This document shows positions 33,803-44,270 of a DNA stretch of 64,000 nucleotides, in pieces (position 1 is the stretch's first letter; each line of letters starts with the position of its first letter). The DNA comes from Apoda limacodes. Its lineage: Eukaryota > Arthropoda > Insecta > Lepidoptera > Limacodidae. A program made the translations under genes and the position numbers. Location of the stretch: NCBI GenBank assembly GCA_946406115.1, contig OX291545.1, positions 27,213,153 to 27,277,152 on the forward strand. Direction: 5' to 3'. The notes below the pieces were generated by a model, which worked only from the letters and a program-made list of their open reading frames with translations, was not told the origin of the DNA and ran no database searches.

Positions 33803-34260
33803 GACATACCTGAAGTATTGTTGACTGTCATCAAGTCAACGAACTGACCTGTATAGTAACTTTCAACGGTCAATCTAAATTCGACAGGGATTTTGCAATC
33901 AAATAAACATCTTTTTATGCCACAAAATTATATTCATCACTAAATATAATTGAAATGAACAAGCATTCAAAATTGCAATTCGGAACTCCACAATAAGTGA
34001 GCGACATGCCTTCCTAGAATCAATTTATGTAGGTATCTTCAATCGACCAGTCAAGCTCTTCGATAAGATCTACATGTAGTGTAGACTTTAAGTAGATAAT
34101 AGTAGGGAGGCTCGATGCAGCTCTGGTCCAGTATGTCAAAATGTACGAGTTGTTAGTCGCGTGCTAGCAGAGTGCTGGTTCACGATTGGTACAAGTCATG
34201 AGGAATATGGGATCAACGTAACTTGGAACTATTTCGAAGAAACATAGCGTAAATATGGTT

Positions 34261-34715
34261 GAAAAACCAGCCAAGTGCGATTCGGACTCGCGCACAAAGG
34301 GTTCCGTACCATTATCTATAAAAACGGCAAAAAAATCACGTTTGTTGTATGGTAGCCCTTTAAATATTTGTTTAGTTTTAATTTAATTATTTATTTTTAA
34401 AGTAAATATATAACTTAATATTCTGTCAATATTTTAAGCGTCTACCTGTTTCCGTTACTGTTTCCGTTATCAATATCAAGCAAAAACAATCAAAAAAATA
34501 ACGTTTGTTGTATGGGCGCCCCTTAAATATTTATTTTATTCTGTTTTTTAGTATTTCTTGTTATAGCGGCTACAGAAATACATCATTTGTGAAAATTTCA
34601 ACTATCTACCTATCAAGGTTTATGAGATACAGCCTGGTGACAGACAAACAGAAGGACGGACAGCGAAGTCTTAGTAATAGGGTCCCGTTTTACCCTTTGG
34701 GTACGGAATCCCAAA
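34261..34715 (+). repeat. Composite GGTTCCGTAC dispersed repeat
   Basis: Opens with AGCCAAGTGCGATTCGGACT...GGGTTCCGTACC, contains AATCACGTTTGTTGTATGG and its near-duplicate TAACGTTTGTTGTATGGGCG ~165 bp later, and closes with GACGGACAGCGAAGTCTTAG...CCTTTGGGTACGGAATCCC. The open frame at 34505-34720 is a reading of this repeat. Confidence 0.6.
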
Positions 34716-34719
34716 AATG

Positions 34720-35330
34720 AAAGTTAATTTAGAATTTGAAGGTGAATGACAAAAAAAATGTTCTTTCAATTAAACAATTGTTGATATACCCATAAAGCAA
34801 CAATGCTTAGGGTATTAATTACGTTTAAAAATATCAAATTCAAAATTAAATAAAATAAATTAAATCAAGATTTTAAACAGTAAATTGAAAATGATCTATA
34901 GGAGTTCTTACAAACGATATTTATGATCTTGGCTTATTTTCTAAATACCCTTAAGTACTTGTTTATAATTTCATTTGACTGTTAGTCACACTTGGATTTT
35001 ATTTGGACATTTGGAAACCTAATCGTGATTAGAAATGATTAATGCTGAGTGTAAGTATTTTTGACTCATGCATGGTAGTATTGGTTGTACTACTACTAAG
35101 ACATAGAGATGTACAAGTACTTTAGCTCTAACTATTGTGTAGGAAACGCTCTTTTGTTATGACCTATACCTAACGATTAAAGGCTACTTTGTCTTTGGCA
35201 GAAGCAGTTGCGGAAAAAAGCAATTTCTCTTTCCATTATAATTAATTGCAAAAATCGCAAATAGATCCTCGAAGAGTTATTTGTTTTATTTTTTACATAA
35301 AGAAAGTAGCACTTACTTTTGTTTTTTTAA
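34720..35330. other. AT-rich stretch without recognised genes
   Basis: Nothing recognisable beyond short A- and T-runs. Confidence 0.45.
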
Positions 35331-35335
35331 TTTGA

Positions 35336-35400
35336 AACAGTGCAATGTCGCACTTTTGGTATACTGCTTCACACAATAACCTAAACAATAAAAATAAATA
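35336..35400 (+). repeat. Outlying copy of the AGTGCAATGTCGCACT repeat
   Basis: AGTGCAATGTCGCACTTTTGG then TATACTGCTTCACACAATAAC is the first half of the unit tandemly repeated at 36830-37140; the second half (AAGAACTGTAAAGTCAAGCTATG) occurs alone at 35857-35880. Confidence 0.7.
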
Positions 35401-36254
35401 AAAAAAACCTATCTGCAAAAACATTAAGAACTAAACAGAAATAAAAATATACCAAATAAAAGGCGGGACTCATTTTAAGGTAACTACTATAGTGTGAGCA
35501 ATCTGTACACTATTTAAACTTGCATTGAAATGATTCCCGTCTGCTTATAGTTAAATATTTGCTATATTTACCTGACTGTCGAAGAAAGAAGGGAAATGTT
35601 TTTGACACTTGACTATGACTCGAGGGTCTTAAAAAAATATTTTTAGCCCACTCATTAAAATCCGCCATTATGAGTTTTTAAGAATTTTATGAACACAGTC
35701 ACTCTTACAATTGAGACGAATTAAAAGACGCCTGTCAAGCTAAATTCCATTAAGTCGTTTAGGCGACAGAGCGTGCCGAAGAAATACTCATACATACATA
35801 CACTCGAAAAACATAACCCTCCTTCTGGCGCAGTCGGGTAAAAAACCTTTTTTTTAAGAACTGTAAAGTCAAGCTATGTTTATAGTAAATTGTATCACAA
35901 GGAATGACAATAATATTTTGACGGCGAGGGCGCTATTCTGAATCCAAAGTGGAGCAAAGGATTCTAAGGTAGAATCCGGAGCGCAGCGAGGGATTCAAAG
36001 GACGGCGCACGAGGAAAAATAATTTCGCAACCGAGTGATAGGTACACTCTACTTTTTATCACCCTGTATGAGAAAAAAGATAAGTGTAACTTATAAATAA
36101 GAATAGTACATTAATTTAGTTTATTATCACTACTTGAGGAAATCACACAGTTTTTATTTAATTCAAATTTGTATTTATTATGATTCTTATCATATATACA
36201 AATTTGAGTAAACAATTACAACGGTAGAATACATTTCCCGCTGTTTTTACATGT

Positions 36255-36660
36255 ACCCAATTTTTAGGATTCCATACCTTAAAAGGAAAAAAGGAACCCT
36301 TATAGAATCACTTTGTTATCCGTTTGTCTGTCTGTCTGTCAAAACCCTTTTTCTCAGGAAGGCGTAAAGGTATCACGTTGAAATTAATATCAAATAAGTC
36401 TATGGTCCCTTGAAGCTGTAAAAAAATCAAGCTTCAAAATCAATGTAAAAAAAAATATGCCCAAAATACGGGCATTTTGGTCACATATTGTCACACAAAT
36501 AATTCAAAACCTATAGGGTACTTCCCGTTAATCTATATAGGAGACTTGATCTCATGTTGGAAGAACTATCTTCATATAATAAGTTTGTACGGAACCTTTG
36601 GTGCGCGAGCCGGACTCGCACGTGGCCGACTTTTTTTTTTATCTGGTCCACGTGTGGCCA
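36255..36660 (+). repeat. GATTCCATACC dispersed repeat
   Basis: GGATTCCATACCTTAAAAGG, TCCGTTTGTCTGTCTGTCTG, CAGGAAGGCGTAAAGGTATCACG and a closing TTTGTACGGAACCTTTGGTG then GCGCGAGCCGGACTCGCACG. Same layout as 28925-29405. Confidence 0.65.
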
Positions 36661-36829
36661 GCTAATTTTATTATACAGCTAGTTACTTGTTTATATGTTC
36701 TTGATCGATCTCTATAATCCACATTCCAAATTGAAATTACTTTGCGTGCCTGGGGATTCAAAGTACAACTTTGATCCATGTTTACAAGGAACCAAACAGC
36801 TCTTTTGTAATAGATTTCATAAAAAAAAT

Positions 36830-37140
36830 GTTAAGTGCAATGTCGCACTTTTAGTATACTGTTTAAAACATTAACTTAAACAAAAAAGCTTTCTTGAGAA
36901 CTGTAAAGTCAGCTATGACAAAAAAAAAATGAGAACTGTAAAGACAAGCTATGACAAAAAAAAGTTTAGTGCAATGTTGCACTTTTTGGCACAAGTACTG
37001 CTTTACACAATAACTTCAACAAAAAAGCGTTCTTAAGAACTGTAAAGTCAGCTATGACAAAAAAAAGGGAACTGGAAAATCTAGCTATGACAAAAAAAAA
37101 GTTTAGTGTAATGTCGCACTTTTTGGTACGAGTACTGCTT
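36830..37140 (+). repeat. Local tandem array with AGTGCAATGTCGCACT hairpins
   Basis: Three copies of AGTGCAATGTCGCACTTTT-type hairpin (about 36834, 36965 and 37091) alternate with four copies of GAACTGTAAAGTCAGCTATGAC-type blocks (about 36897, 36932, 37037, 37069), each followed by an A-run. AGTGC...GCACT pairs within each unit. Spacing is irregular (about 130 bp), and outlying pieces lie at 35336-35400 and 35857-35880. Confidence 0.8.
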
Positions 37141-37354
37141 TATTTTTTTTTAGTAATAAAAACCGATCGAACGCGAGTCGTACTCTCTCACCGGGAGTTC
37201 CTTTGGTTTGTCATAAACTATATGGCTAGTATTGGCTAGCTTAATTTTAATTTTTGAATTATTTCACATTTTTGATTCAATGAGCGCTAAATCTGCACGG
37301 CTGTACAGATACTATGTAAAACATTATTATTTAATAAATGAATGTTTTTTAAGT

Positions 37355-38030
37355 TTCCGCATCTTAAAAGGAATCTCTATAGGATCACTTTGTTGTCTGT
37401 GTCTTTCAAGGCTCTTTTTTCATGATTACGTGGAGGTATCAAGTTGAAATTAATATCAAATATTAAGGGTTACGGTCTCTTGAAGCAGTAAAATAATCAA
37501 GCTTCTATGTCAACGCAATAAAAAAAAGGACGAAATACGGCCATTTTGTCGCATATTTGGCATTCACAGATAAATCAAACTTATGGGGTACTTCTCATTG
37601 TCCTATAGAATCATGAAATTTGACACAAAGCAAGTTATATAGAATATGGGGAAAAATCAGACATTTAGTAATTTGTAGTAATAACTCATATAAAAAAGTT
37701 TGTCTTTCAAGTCCCTTTTACTCAAGTACGCGTGGATTAGCATCTAGTTTAAATTAATGATAAATACTAAAGTCTACGGTCACAAAAAATCGATCTTCTA
37801 AGTCAATGTAATGAAAAAAATATGGCCAAAATACGGTCATTTTCGGTACTTCCCGGACCTAGGATCATTTAATTTGGCAAGAAGCAAGATTTTACATTAA
37901 AATATAGAAAAAAAAACCGAAAACTGTTCATAATCTGTGAGACTTGATCTCCTGATTGAAAACTATCTACATATATAATAAGTTTGTACGGAACCCTAGG
38001 TGCGCGAGCCAAACTCACACATGGCCGTTT
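37355..38030 (+). repeat. Two degraded GATTCCATACC-type repeats in series
   Basis: Both 37365-37640 and 37690-38030 contain TTTCAAG..C.TTTT..., a GTGGA..TA.CAAGTT segment, TTCTA.GTCAA.G.AATAAAAAA, ATTTTGTCGC or a close variant, and the second ends TTTGTACGGAACCCTAGGTG then CGCGAGCC. Open frames at 37232-37447 and 38000-38197 are readings of these repeats. Confidence 0.5.
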
Positions 38031-38413
38031 TTTTTAATTATGTTTACTTACTATTCCGTAGTAAATTGCAGTGTAGTGTGTCGCATAGCCAAGAGAAGAA
38101 GGTCAAATTAAACTACCGCGTGGGCATTTCAATTAAGCCGTGTTTGTTGGACGACAGGAGTCTGAGACAATTTAATTACATAAAAGTTTCTGCCTAGACG
38201 CACGTAATTCATACTGCATGTTTGCCAATATGCTACAGTTACACACTGCAAACAGTTTAAATGTATCGTTGAAAAGGTTTGTTACTAAATATAGCTTTAT
38301 CATTTAATTAAAACTTGGAGTATTGTCAATTGTAATTGTTCGATTAAGTGATTATTACATGGACTGTAAAAAAGGTATTAAGATGCGAAAGATATGTAAA
38401 TCCTTAAATTAAA

Positions 38414-38794
38414 CTAGTAGGTAAATTTTCCACTAACCTTAAGTATCCACACTTTGGCATGTGAAATAAGCTTTGCTCCTTGTTGAGTGTACGACACTTG
38501 GAACTGGTTTGAAAACTCCACGTAGTCAGAAAAGATTTTTGGAGTAGAAGCTATCAGCACGGATTGATGAAGAAGTCTACGTGGCTGGTAGAAACGTCTC
38601 ACCATCCACGGTCTGGTGCGAATTCCGACTCGAGCGAAGGTCGAACGAAGGAAAAAAGGCGTTGTCATCCACACAACCGACGGTTTATAAAAAATTTTAA
38701 TGGCAATAAATATATATACATACATGCTAAGGATCGAACAGTAATAAATATATCTTAGATTAAAAGTAGGTATGAATGCATGCACAATATTCAC
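38414..38794 (-). CDS. Unrecognised coding-like frame, possible exon
   Basis: The minus frame is open for 126 codons. Its first ~40 residues are hydrophobic and look like AT-rich noncoding translation. From about residue 60 it reads RPWMVRRFYQPRRLLHQSVL, ASTPKIFSDYVEFSNQF and QVSYTQQGAKLISHAKVWIL, with balanced composition. CTTAAG/GTTAGTGG at about 38429-38422 would serve as a splice donor after VWILK, and TTCGCACCAG (ending about 38616) could be the acceptor, giving a ~190-bp exon. I cannot name the family. A transposon relic is the alternative. Confidence 0.3.
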   Translation of the reverse strand: MNIVHAFIPTFNLRYIYYCSILSMYVYIFIAIKIFYKPSVVWMTTPFFLRSTFARVGIRTRPWMVRRFYQPRRLLHQSVLIASTPKIFSDYVEFSNQFQVSYTQQGAKLISHAKVWILKVSGKFTY

Positions 38795-38814
38795 ACATTT
38801 TTTTTTGTTATAAA

Positions 38815-39340
38815 GAAACTTACATTACTCACAATTATCTTTTTTTAGGGATACGTAGTCAACAAGGAAGTTTTAGTTTCGCCATGTCAGTCTGTCTGTC
38901 TGTCCGCGGCTTAGCTCAGAGTCTATTAGTACTAGAAAGCTGTTATTTTGGATGAATATATACTTATTAATTATACCGACAAAGTGGTAAAATGAAAACT
39001 TGAAAAAACTTTTTTTAGCCAATCACGTAAAACTGGGATGTTTGTTTTGCGTCTATTTCATATTGTGGGGTGTCATTGAATAGGTCTTTTAAAAAAAAAT
39101 GCGTATGTGTGAAAGACATTTATCGATTCAGAGATCGATAGGGATCGGCGAAATCTCACACAAGTTCTAATCTCTCTCTTGGCAACTTTTCAGTTTACGC
39201 CTACAGGTATCGGGGTCTTAATAGCAGGCGCTTTTATTGTTACCGCAGCGGACTATCTCTTTTGCAGGGTTACGTGCCCGTTGGCACCTTTGAGGCAGGG
39301 AACCCTGAAAAAGAGATAATCCGCTATGGCAATTAAGTAC
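38815..39340 (+). repeat. AGGGATACGTAGTCAACAAGGAA-type repeat with terminal hairpin
   Basis: Starts TTAGGGATACGTAGTCAACAAGG, includes CGCCATGTCAGTCTGTCTG and TTGTGGGGTGTCATTGAATAGG, and ends in the inverted repeat at 39237-39332. Resembles a dispersed lepidopteran element; class uncertain. Confidence 0.45.
39237..39332. repeat. Imperfect ~32-bp inverted repeat
   Basis: 39237-39271 contains GCGGACTATCTCTTTTGCAGGGTT and 39301-39332 contains its near reverse complement AACCCTGAAAAAGAGATAATCCGC, with a ~29-nt loop that itself holds GTGCC/GGCAC. Three or four mismatches in ~32 pairs. Confidence 0.85.
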
Positions 39341-40735
39341 ACATAAACTTGCTGTTTGATTAAAATTTAAATAGATTCCTAACACCGTCAAAAAATTAAA
39401 TTACTATTCGAATCAATAAATATTAATACCGATTATTAAATTACTATAAATTGATTGAATTACCTTAGTAATAATCCACACAATAATAACAATAACAAAT
39501 CGATTCTCACAAATTATCAAATCAAGAATAAGAATATTTTAATTTATATTCATTTGCTAAATAATCCTCTAATACAGTCATAAAAGTATTAACTCGAATC
39601 CGGTCAAAACATTGTTTAACAAAATCTCTGCATCGATCAGCAAGATATTACTGACTGACTAATCCTATGCCCAATAAGAAACCGGACATAAGCGAGTTGA
39701 AATATAGCGTGGAGAGGGTTCCGTTAATTACATACACTTCTTATAGAGTTTATAAGTAAAGAACTATTTTCTGTATTATATTCAAAATTTTAGGTTCAAT
39801 AATTTCAAAAATAAGATTGGCAATTTTCATATATTTTCTTAAATGAGTAAAACTATTTGTATTAAAATTATAAAAAAAATAGAGAGATCCTCACAACAAG
39901 CCCTTTTATTTGATATGTCAACTAATACTTATTATTTATTTATTTGTAAATTTCATCTCAATCGGTCTAGATGATTTAGAGGTAATAAACTGTGGCTGTC
40001 ATAGACAGACGACACTCGGACACGAGTGATCATACAAGAGTTCCGTTTTTTAATTCGTATACTCGGAACCCTAAAAACAAAAATAATACTTACAAACTAA
40101 TTTAAACCTTATTTTACTTACAAAATAGATCAAAATGAATTAAATGATTAGTTAAAGGCTTTTGTGGACACTGCTACATAAACAGATTGTACATTTAGTT
40201 AAAAGCTTGGAATGAAGCTTGAATTAGCTCGAGTTGTATATTTTATGTCATCTCTCAGGCAGGCGGAGACAGGTAGCCCTATATGTTTAATAAAAATACC
40301 TTACGATAAACATCTTTCTACTCTTGTCTATTTCTGGATGGTGTTATTGTATTTACTTGTATTTCATGTTTTCAGCTATTAATATTACAATGTAAAATTT
40401 TGATAAATGCCTCAACTATTTTAACACGACTAAATACCCCAAAACTGGCCAAGTGCCGTGTCGTACACGCATCATATTAGGGTTCCGTAGACTAAAAATT
40501 ATATATATATCTTATAAACTTATCAACTCATTTTATCCCAAACAATTTTCATCAGTAGTACAATTTGTAGGCGGATACAATTTTTTGAACTTTGGTAGCC
40601 CATAACTCGCAAAATAAAAATTTCAGAAAAAAAAAGTTATATGAGAATCTCAAGTACATATTTGAAGCCCTATCTAATAATACCGCATGATGGGATGCGC
40701 GAAAATAAAGTATTATAATTTTTTATTTTGATTAT
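39340..40735. other. AT-rich stretch with repeat pieces
   Basis: Degraded GGTTCCG-type pieces at 39890-40075 and 40446-40500 (GGCCAAGTGCCGTGTCGTAC...AGGGTTCCGTAG). No gene is seen. Confidence 0.45.
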
Positions 40736-40737
40736 TA

Positions 40738-41899
40738 GTTGTATGTTTGTTTGTTTGTTTATTTTCTTTTTCTTAATATCGCAGCAGGGCACCCTCTTGG
40801 TTTAATTATTCTTACAAAGGTATCTGGAGAGACGGACAAGGGCATAAGATACATTTTATGTCGATCCATAATTCCCATGGGAATGTATATTTTTTCGCGT
40901 GTCCACGGAGTACCATTCGTTCATTTCACAACGATTACTTGGATTAATTTTTGGGCTAATTTATCGTGGGAAAGTTTTTCGGCGCGTTAAATCGCACGAC
41001 GAACTATTACTTCACACCGGTCCAGCTAGAATAATAAAAAACAAGACACAAAATATCATGATTATTATCATATCAGCTTATAAAAGTCCACTGCTGGGTG
41101 TAAGCCTCGTCCATGACGCCCCATTATTCCTTTCGAATGCAGCTACTTCGGTGGCTGTGATTACAAAAAACCAAAGAATACTTTTCTTTCTGGTTAAGTA
41201 ATCCCTTTGCGATAACAGAAGAACAAGGACCACTATAGCCACTAGGAAAAGCTAATTTCTATGTAGGGTATGGTTGCTTAAGTCGTACCACGGCCTAAGT
41301 CGTACCCCGGCAAAATCTCGTCTGCTATTTATAAGTAGTACCATCTAGTGTCGTCGACATAAACTATTTAGTCGAGCAATAAAAAGGTAAACAAGTGGTA
41401 GGTCGGCCAGCTACGTGAAGCAAAAATATAAAAATATTTAAAAAGTAAGTTTTATATTCAGTTTTTATTAAAAAAATTACTCATTTGTAAGATCATTATG
41501 GCAAAAATATAATCCTAACCTTTCTTATTTGTTTTACATATGTTTGTCATACTCATTTGGCAATTGTTTAGGCATACTGAAACAATAGAACTTTTTTAGG
41601 TTATGTCAGTGGTTTTCGTTTTTAGCTTAGAAGACCCCTCTGCTTAAGTCGTACCTGTGCAAAATCAGGTATTAGGAAAATCAAAACATCAATATGAATA
41701 AATACTTTAATAGCAAAGATGCAGTCAAAAGATTAATCTCGAGCCAGGACTTGATTCTGCGACCCTTACATTCTGTGTAAGTGCTCGACCACTGAGCTAC
41801 CGAGGTACAAATCTGGCTGATGAAAATCCTAACTACATCTTTGCCCTGGAAATACGCTCGTAACGTCACATACAACAAAAGATTAAAACAAAAAAGAAC
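40738..41899. repeat. Large inverted repeat, left arm
   Basis: About 1.16 kb whose reverse complement recurs at 42308-43463. By eye I count only some 25-30 differences, roughly 97-98% identity. Landmarks in order: GTTTGTTTGTTTATT, ATATCGCAGCAGGGCACCC, GAGACGGACAAGGGCATAAG, CGCGTGTCCACGGAGTACC, an RTE-tail relic (minus-strand EAYTQQWTF near 41080-41125), GTCGTACC motifs, the tRNA-like sequence (minus) and GTAACGTCACATACAACAAAAG at the inner edge. Open frames at 40739-40990, 40899-41201 and 41681-41878 are mirrored in the right arm simply because the DNA is. Confidence 0.95.
41736..41806 (-). tRNA. tRNA-like sequence (left arm), degenerate
   Basis: Mirror of the right-arm copy at 42403-42473, differing by G-to-A near the 3' end of the acceptor strand, so one acceptor pair is lost. 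Cloverleaf parts and Pol III boxes are described there. Probably a tRNA pseudogene or tRNA-derived retroposon head, not a working tRNA. Confidence 0.55.
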
Positions 41900-42307
41900 G
41901 ATTTTTGTTAATCAAAAACAAAATAAAAAATAATCTCTCAAAAAAAAACAAAGTATGCTTAGAAATATTGAAATTTAATTCAAAATTCACTAATATATTT
42001 CTTTATTTTACTTTCAAAACCAGCACATAGGTCGTGTATCCAACCGTACATTTTGTTTACTGGATCGTGTTTTCTTCATGGTCTTCCGTATATCGTTAGC
42101 TTAACCACAATTCTCTAGCATTATTTTTTTTGTTCTTCTTGCCTGTTTCATATTTATTCCTTCTTTTTATAGTTTTGTTTATTCTTATTTCTGTTTTGAT
42201 TTTCAACTCCTAGTGACTAATAAAGTCCTAGTACATCAATCTTTTGACCACACAAAATCTTCATAGAAGTAAGAAATACAATATAAATATACATACATAG
42301 AAATAAT
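41900..42307. other. Spacer of the large inverted repeat
   Basis: About 0.4 kb of T-rich, single-copy sequence on the plus strand, with CATAGGTCGTGTATCCAACC and an AATAAA in GACTAATAAAGTCC near 42219. If the locus is transcribed on the plus strand this would form the loop. No gene is recognised. Confidence 0.7.
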
Positions 42308-43463
42308 CTTTCTTTTTTTGTTTTAATCTTTTGTTGTATGTGACGTTACGAGCGTATTTCCAGAGCAAAGATGTAGTTAGGATTTTCATCAGCCAGATTT
42401 GTACCTCGGTAGCTCAGTGGTCGAGCACTTACACAGAATGTAAGGGTCGCAGAATCAAGTCCTGGCTCGAGGTTAATCTTTTGACTGCATCTTTGCTATT
42501 AAAGTATTTATTCATATTGATGTTTTGATTTTCCTAATACCTGATTTTGCACAGGTACGACTTAAGCAGCGGGGTCTTCTAAGTTAAAAACGAAAACCAC
42601 TGACATAACCTTAAAAAGTTCTACTGTTTCAGTATGCCTAAACAATTGCCAAATGAGTATGACAAACATATGTAAAACAAATAAGAAAGGTTAGGATTAT
42701 ATGATTGCCATAATGATCTTACAAATGAGTAATTTTTTTAATAAAAACTGAATATAAAACTTACTTTTTAAATATTTTTATATTTTTGCTTCACGTAGCT
42801 GGCCGACCTTCCACTTGTTTACCTTTTTATTGCTCGACTAAATAGTTTATGTCGACGACACTAGATGGTACTACTTATAAGTAGCAGACGAGATTTTGCC
42901 GGGGTACGACTTAGGCCGTGGTACGACTTAAGCAACCATACCCTACATAGAAATTAGCTTTTCCTAGTGGCTATAGTGGTCCTTGTTCTTCTGTTATCGC
43001 AAGGGGATTACTTAACCAGAAAGAAAAGTATTCTTTGATTTTTTGTAATCACTGCCACCGAAGTAGCTGCATTCGAAAGGAAAAATGGGGCGTCATGGAC
43101 GAGGCTTACACCCAGCAGTGTAAGAACTTTATAAGCTGATATGATAATAATCATGATATTTTGTGTCTTGTTTTTTATTACTCTAGCTGGACCGGTGTGA
43201 AGTAATAGTGTCGTGCGGTTTAACGCGCCGAAAAACTTTCCCACGATAAATTAGCCCAAAAATTAATCCAAGTAATCGTTGTGAAATGAACGAATGGTAC
43301 TCCGTGGACACGCGAAAAAATATACATTCCCGTGGGAACTATGGATCGACATAAAATGTATCTTATGCCCTTGTCCGTCTCTCCAGATACCTCTGTAAGA
43401 ATAATTAAACCAAAAGGGTGCTCTGCTGCGATATTAAAAAAAAGCCAATAAACAAACAAACAT
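42308..43463. repeat. Large inverted repeat, right arm
   Basis: Reverse complement of the left arm, over the same landmarks. Small indels distinguish the arms (for example an extra GAA at 41001 of the left arm and a short insertion near 43125 of the right). Outer flanks differ, so the homology ends at the (GTTT)n/(AAAC)n runs. Frames at 42331-42528, 43008-43244 and 43220-43459 are the mirrored counterparts of left-arm frames. Confidence 0.95.
42403..42473 (+). tRNA. tRNA-like sequence (right arm), degenerate T arm
   Basis: A cloverleaf can be drawn: acceptor ACCTCGG (42403-42409) with TCGAGGT (42467-42473), seven pairs; D arm GCTC/GAGC around AGTGGTC; anticodon arm CTTAC/GTAAG around ACAGAAT. 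TAGCTCAGTGG is a perfect box A, and GAATCAAGTCC (42452-42462) is a near box B. The T stem is damaged (GCAGA against CCTGG, three of five pairs), one extra base precedes the 3' acceptor strand, and the anticodon loop lacks U33, so no isotype can be assigned. Fourteen-base inverted repeats AGCAAAGATGTAGT (42364-42377) and ACTGCATCTTTGCT (42484-42497, one mismatch) flank it. Confidence 0.6.
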
Positions 43464-43464
43464 T

Positions 43465-44270
43465 CGCCTTTTTATATCAATTAGGATGAAGCTGTTTTTT
43501 CCCGTTTCTTTTAAATAATGAGGCTTTATTATAAGAATTTTAATTGAATTTGATATATATTAACCATTTTTCTAATAACTTATTTTATCTATTTCTTTAC
43601 TATAAGTATAACTTCAATCACACTTGACCAAATATCAATTACATTTATGCAATAAAAATAACGATATTTAAAAATCACTAAAAATATACGAGGTGTAGGA
43701 AATAAATTAGGTATAAAACCACGGATATATTAATGGACAGACTTATGAAATCCGCAATTTATTAATCATTTAATTAACATATATAATTATGGACAGTTAA
43801 TCAATTTTATGATTATGATTGACCAACCGATCAATATGGTGATTGCTTGAGAAACAAGCTGGGAACAGATATCGCTGGTTTAAATATCACTATGCGCAAT
43901 TTAATGACTGTTATCCATATAAAGCTATAGATCGTTACCTGTTAGGCTATTAACGAGATATAAAAACGTTTTTTTACATATATTTTTTGTACGAATGACT
44001 TCTGCTGCGTTTTATTTAAAAGTGTATGCTGGTGACAAAAATATTTTTAAACTTTTTTTTTTACTTGTTAAACATAGCAGTGTATTATTTGCATACTGTA
44101 GCGAGTAGGGGCGTGGGCTGCTTCTCTGTACATACAACTTCCTGTTTAGTTAAGCTCTCAGAGCTGGTTCCGGGACGTTCTGATTGGAACTAGTTGAATT
44201 ATGTACTTTTGTATTTAAATATTGATCTTTTCTAATAATATGCGACTTATTATATGCTTATTATAGCATT
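43465..44270. other. AT-rich stretch without recognised genes
   Basis: Nothing recognised beyond a GC-richer patch at 44100-44195 without motif. Confidence 0.45.

Noticed and set aside
36830..37140. Possible CRISPR-like array
   Set aside because: Repeats are irregular and diverged, spacers contain shared blocks and A-runs, and the sequence is eukaryotic.
41681..42528. Identical 65-codon frames on opposite strands (41681-41878 and 42331-42528) suggesting a duplicated small protein
   Set aside because: The frames read straight through the tRNA-like sequence and are identical only because the DNA is an inverted repeat.
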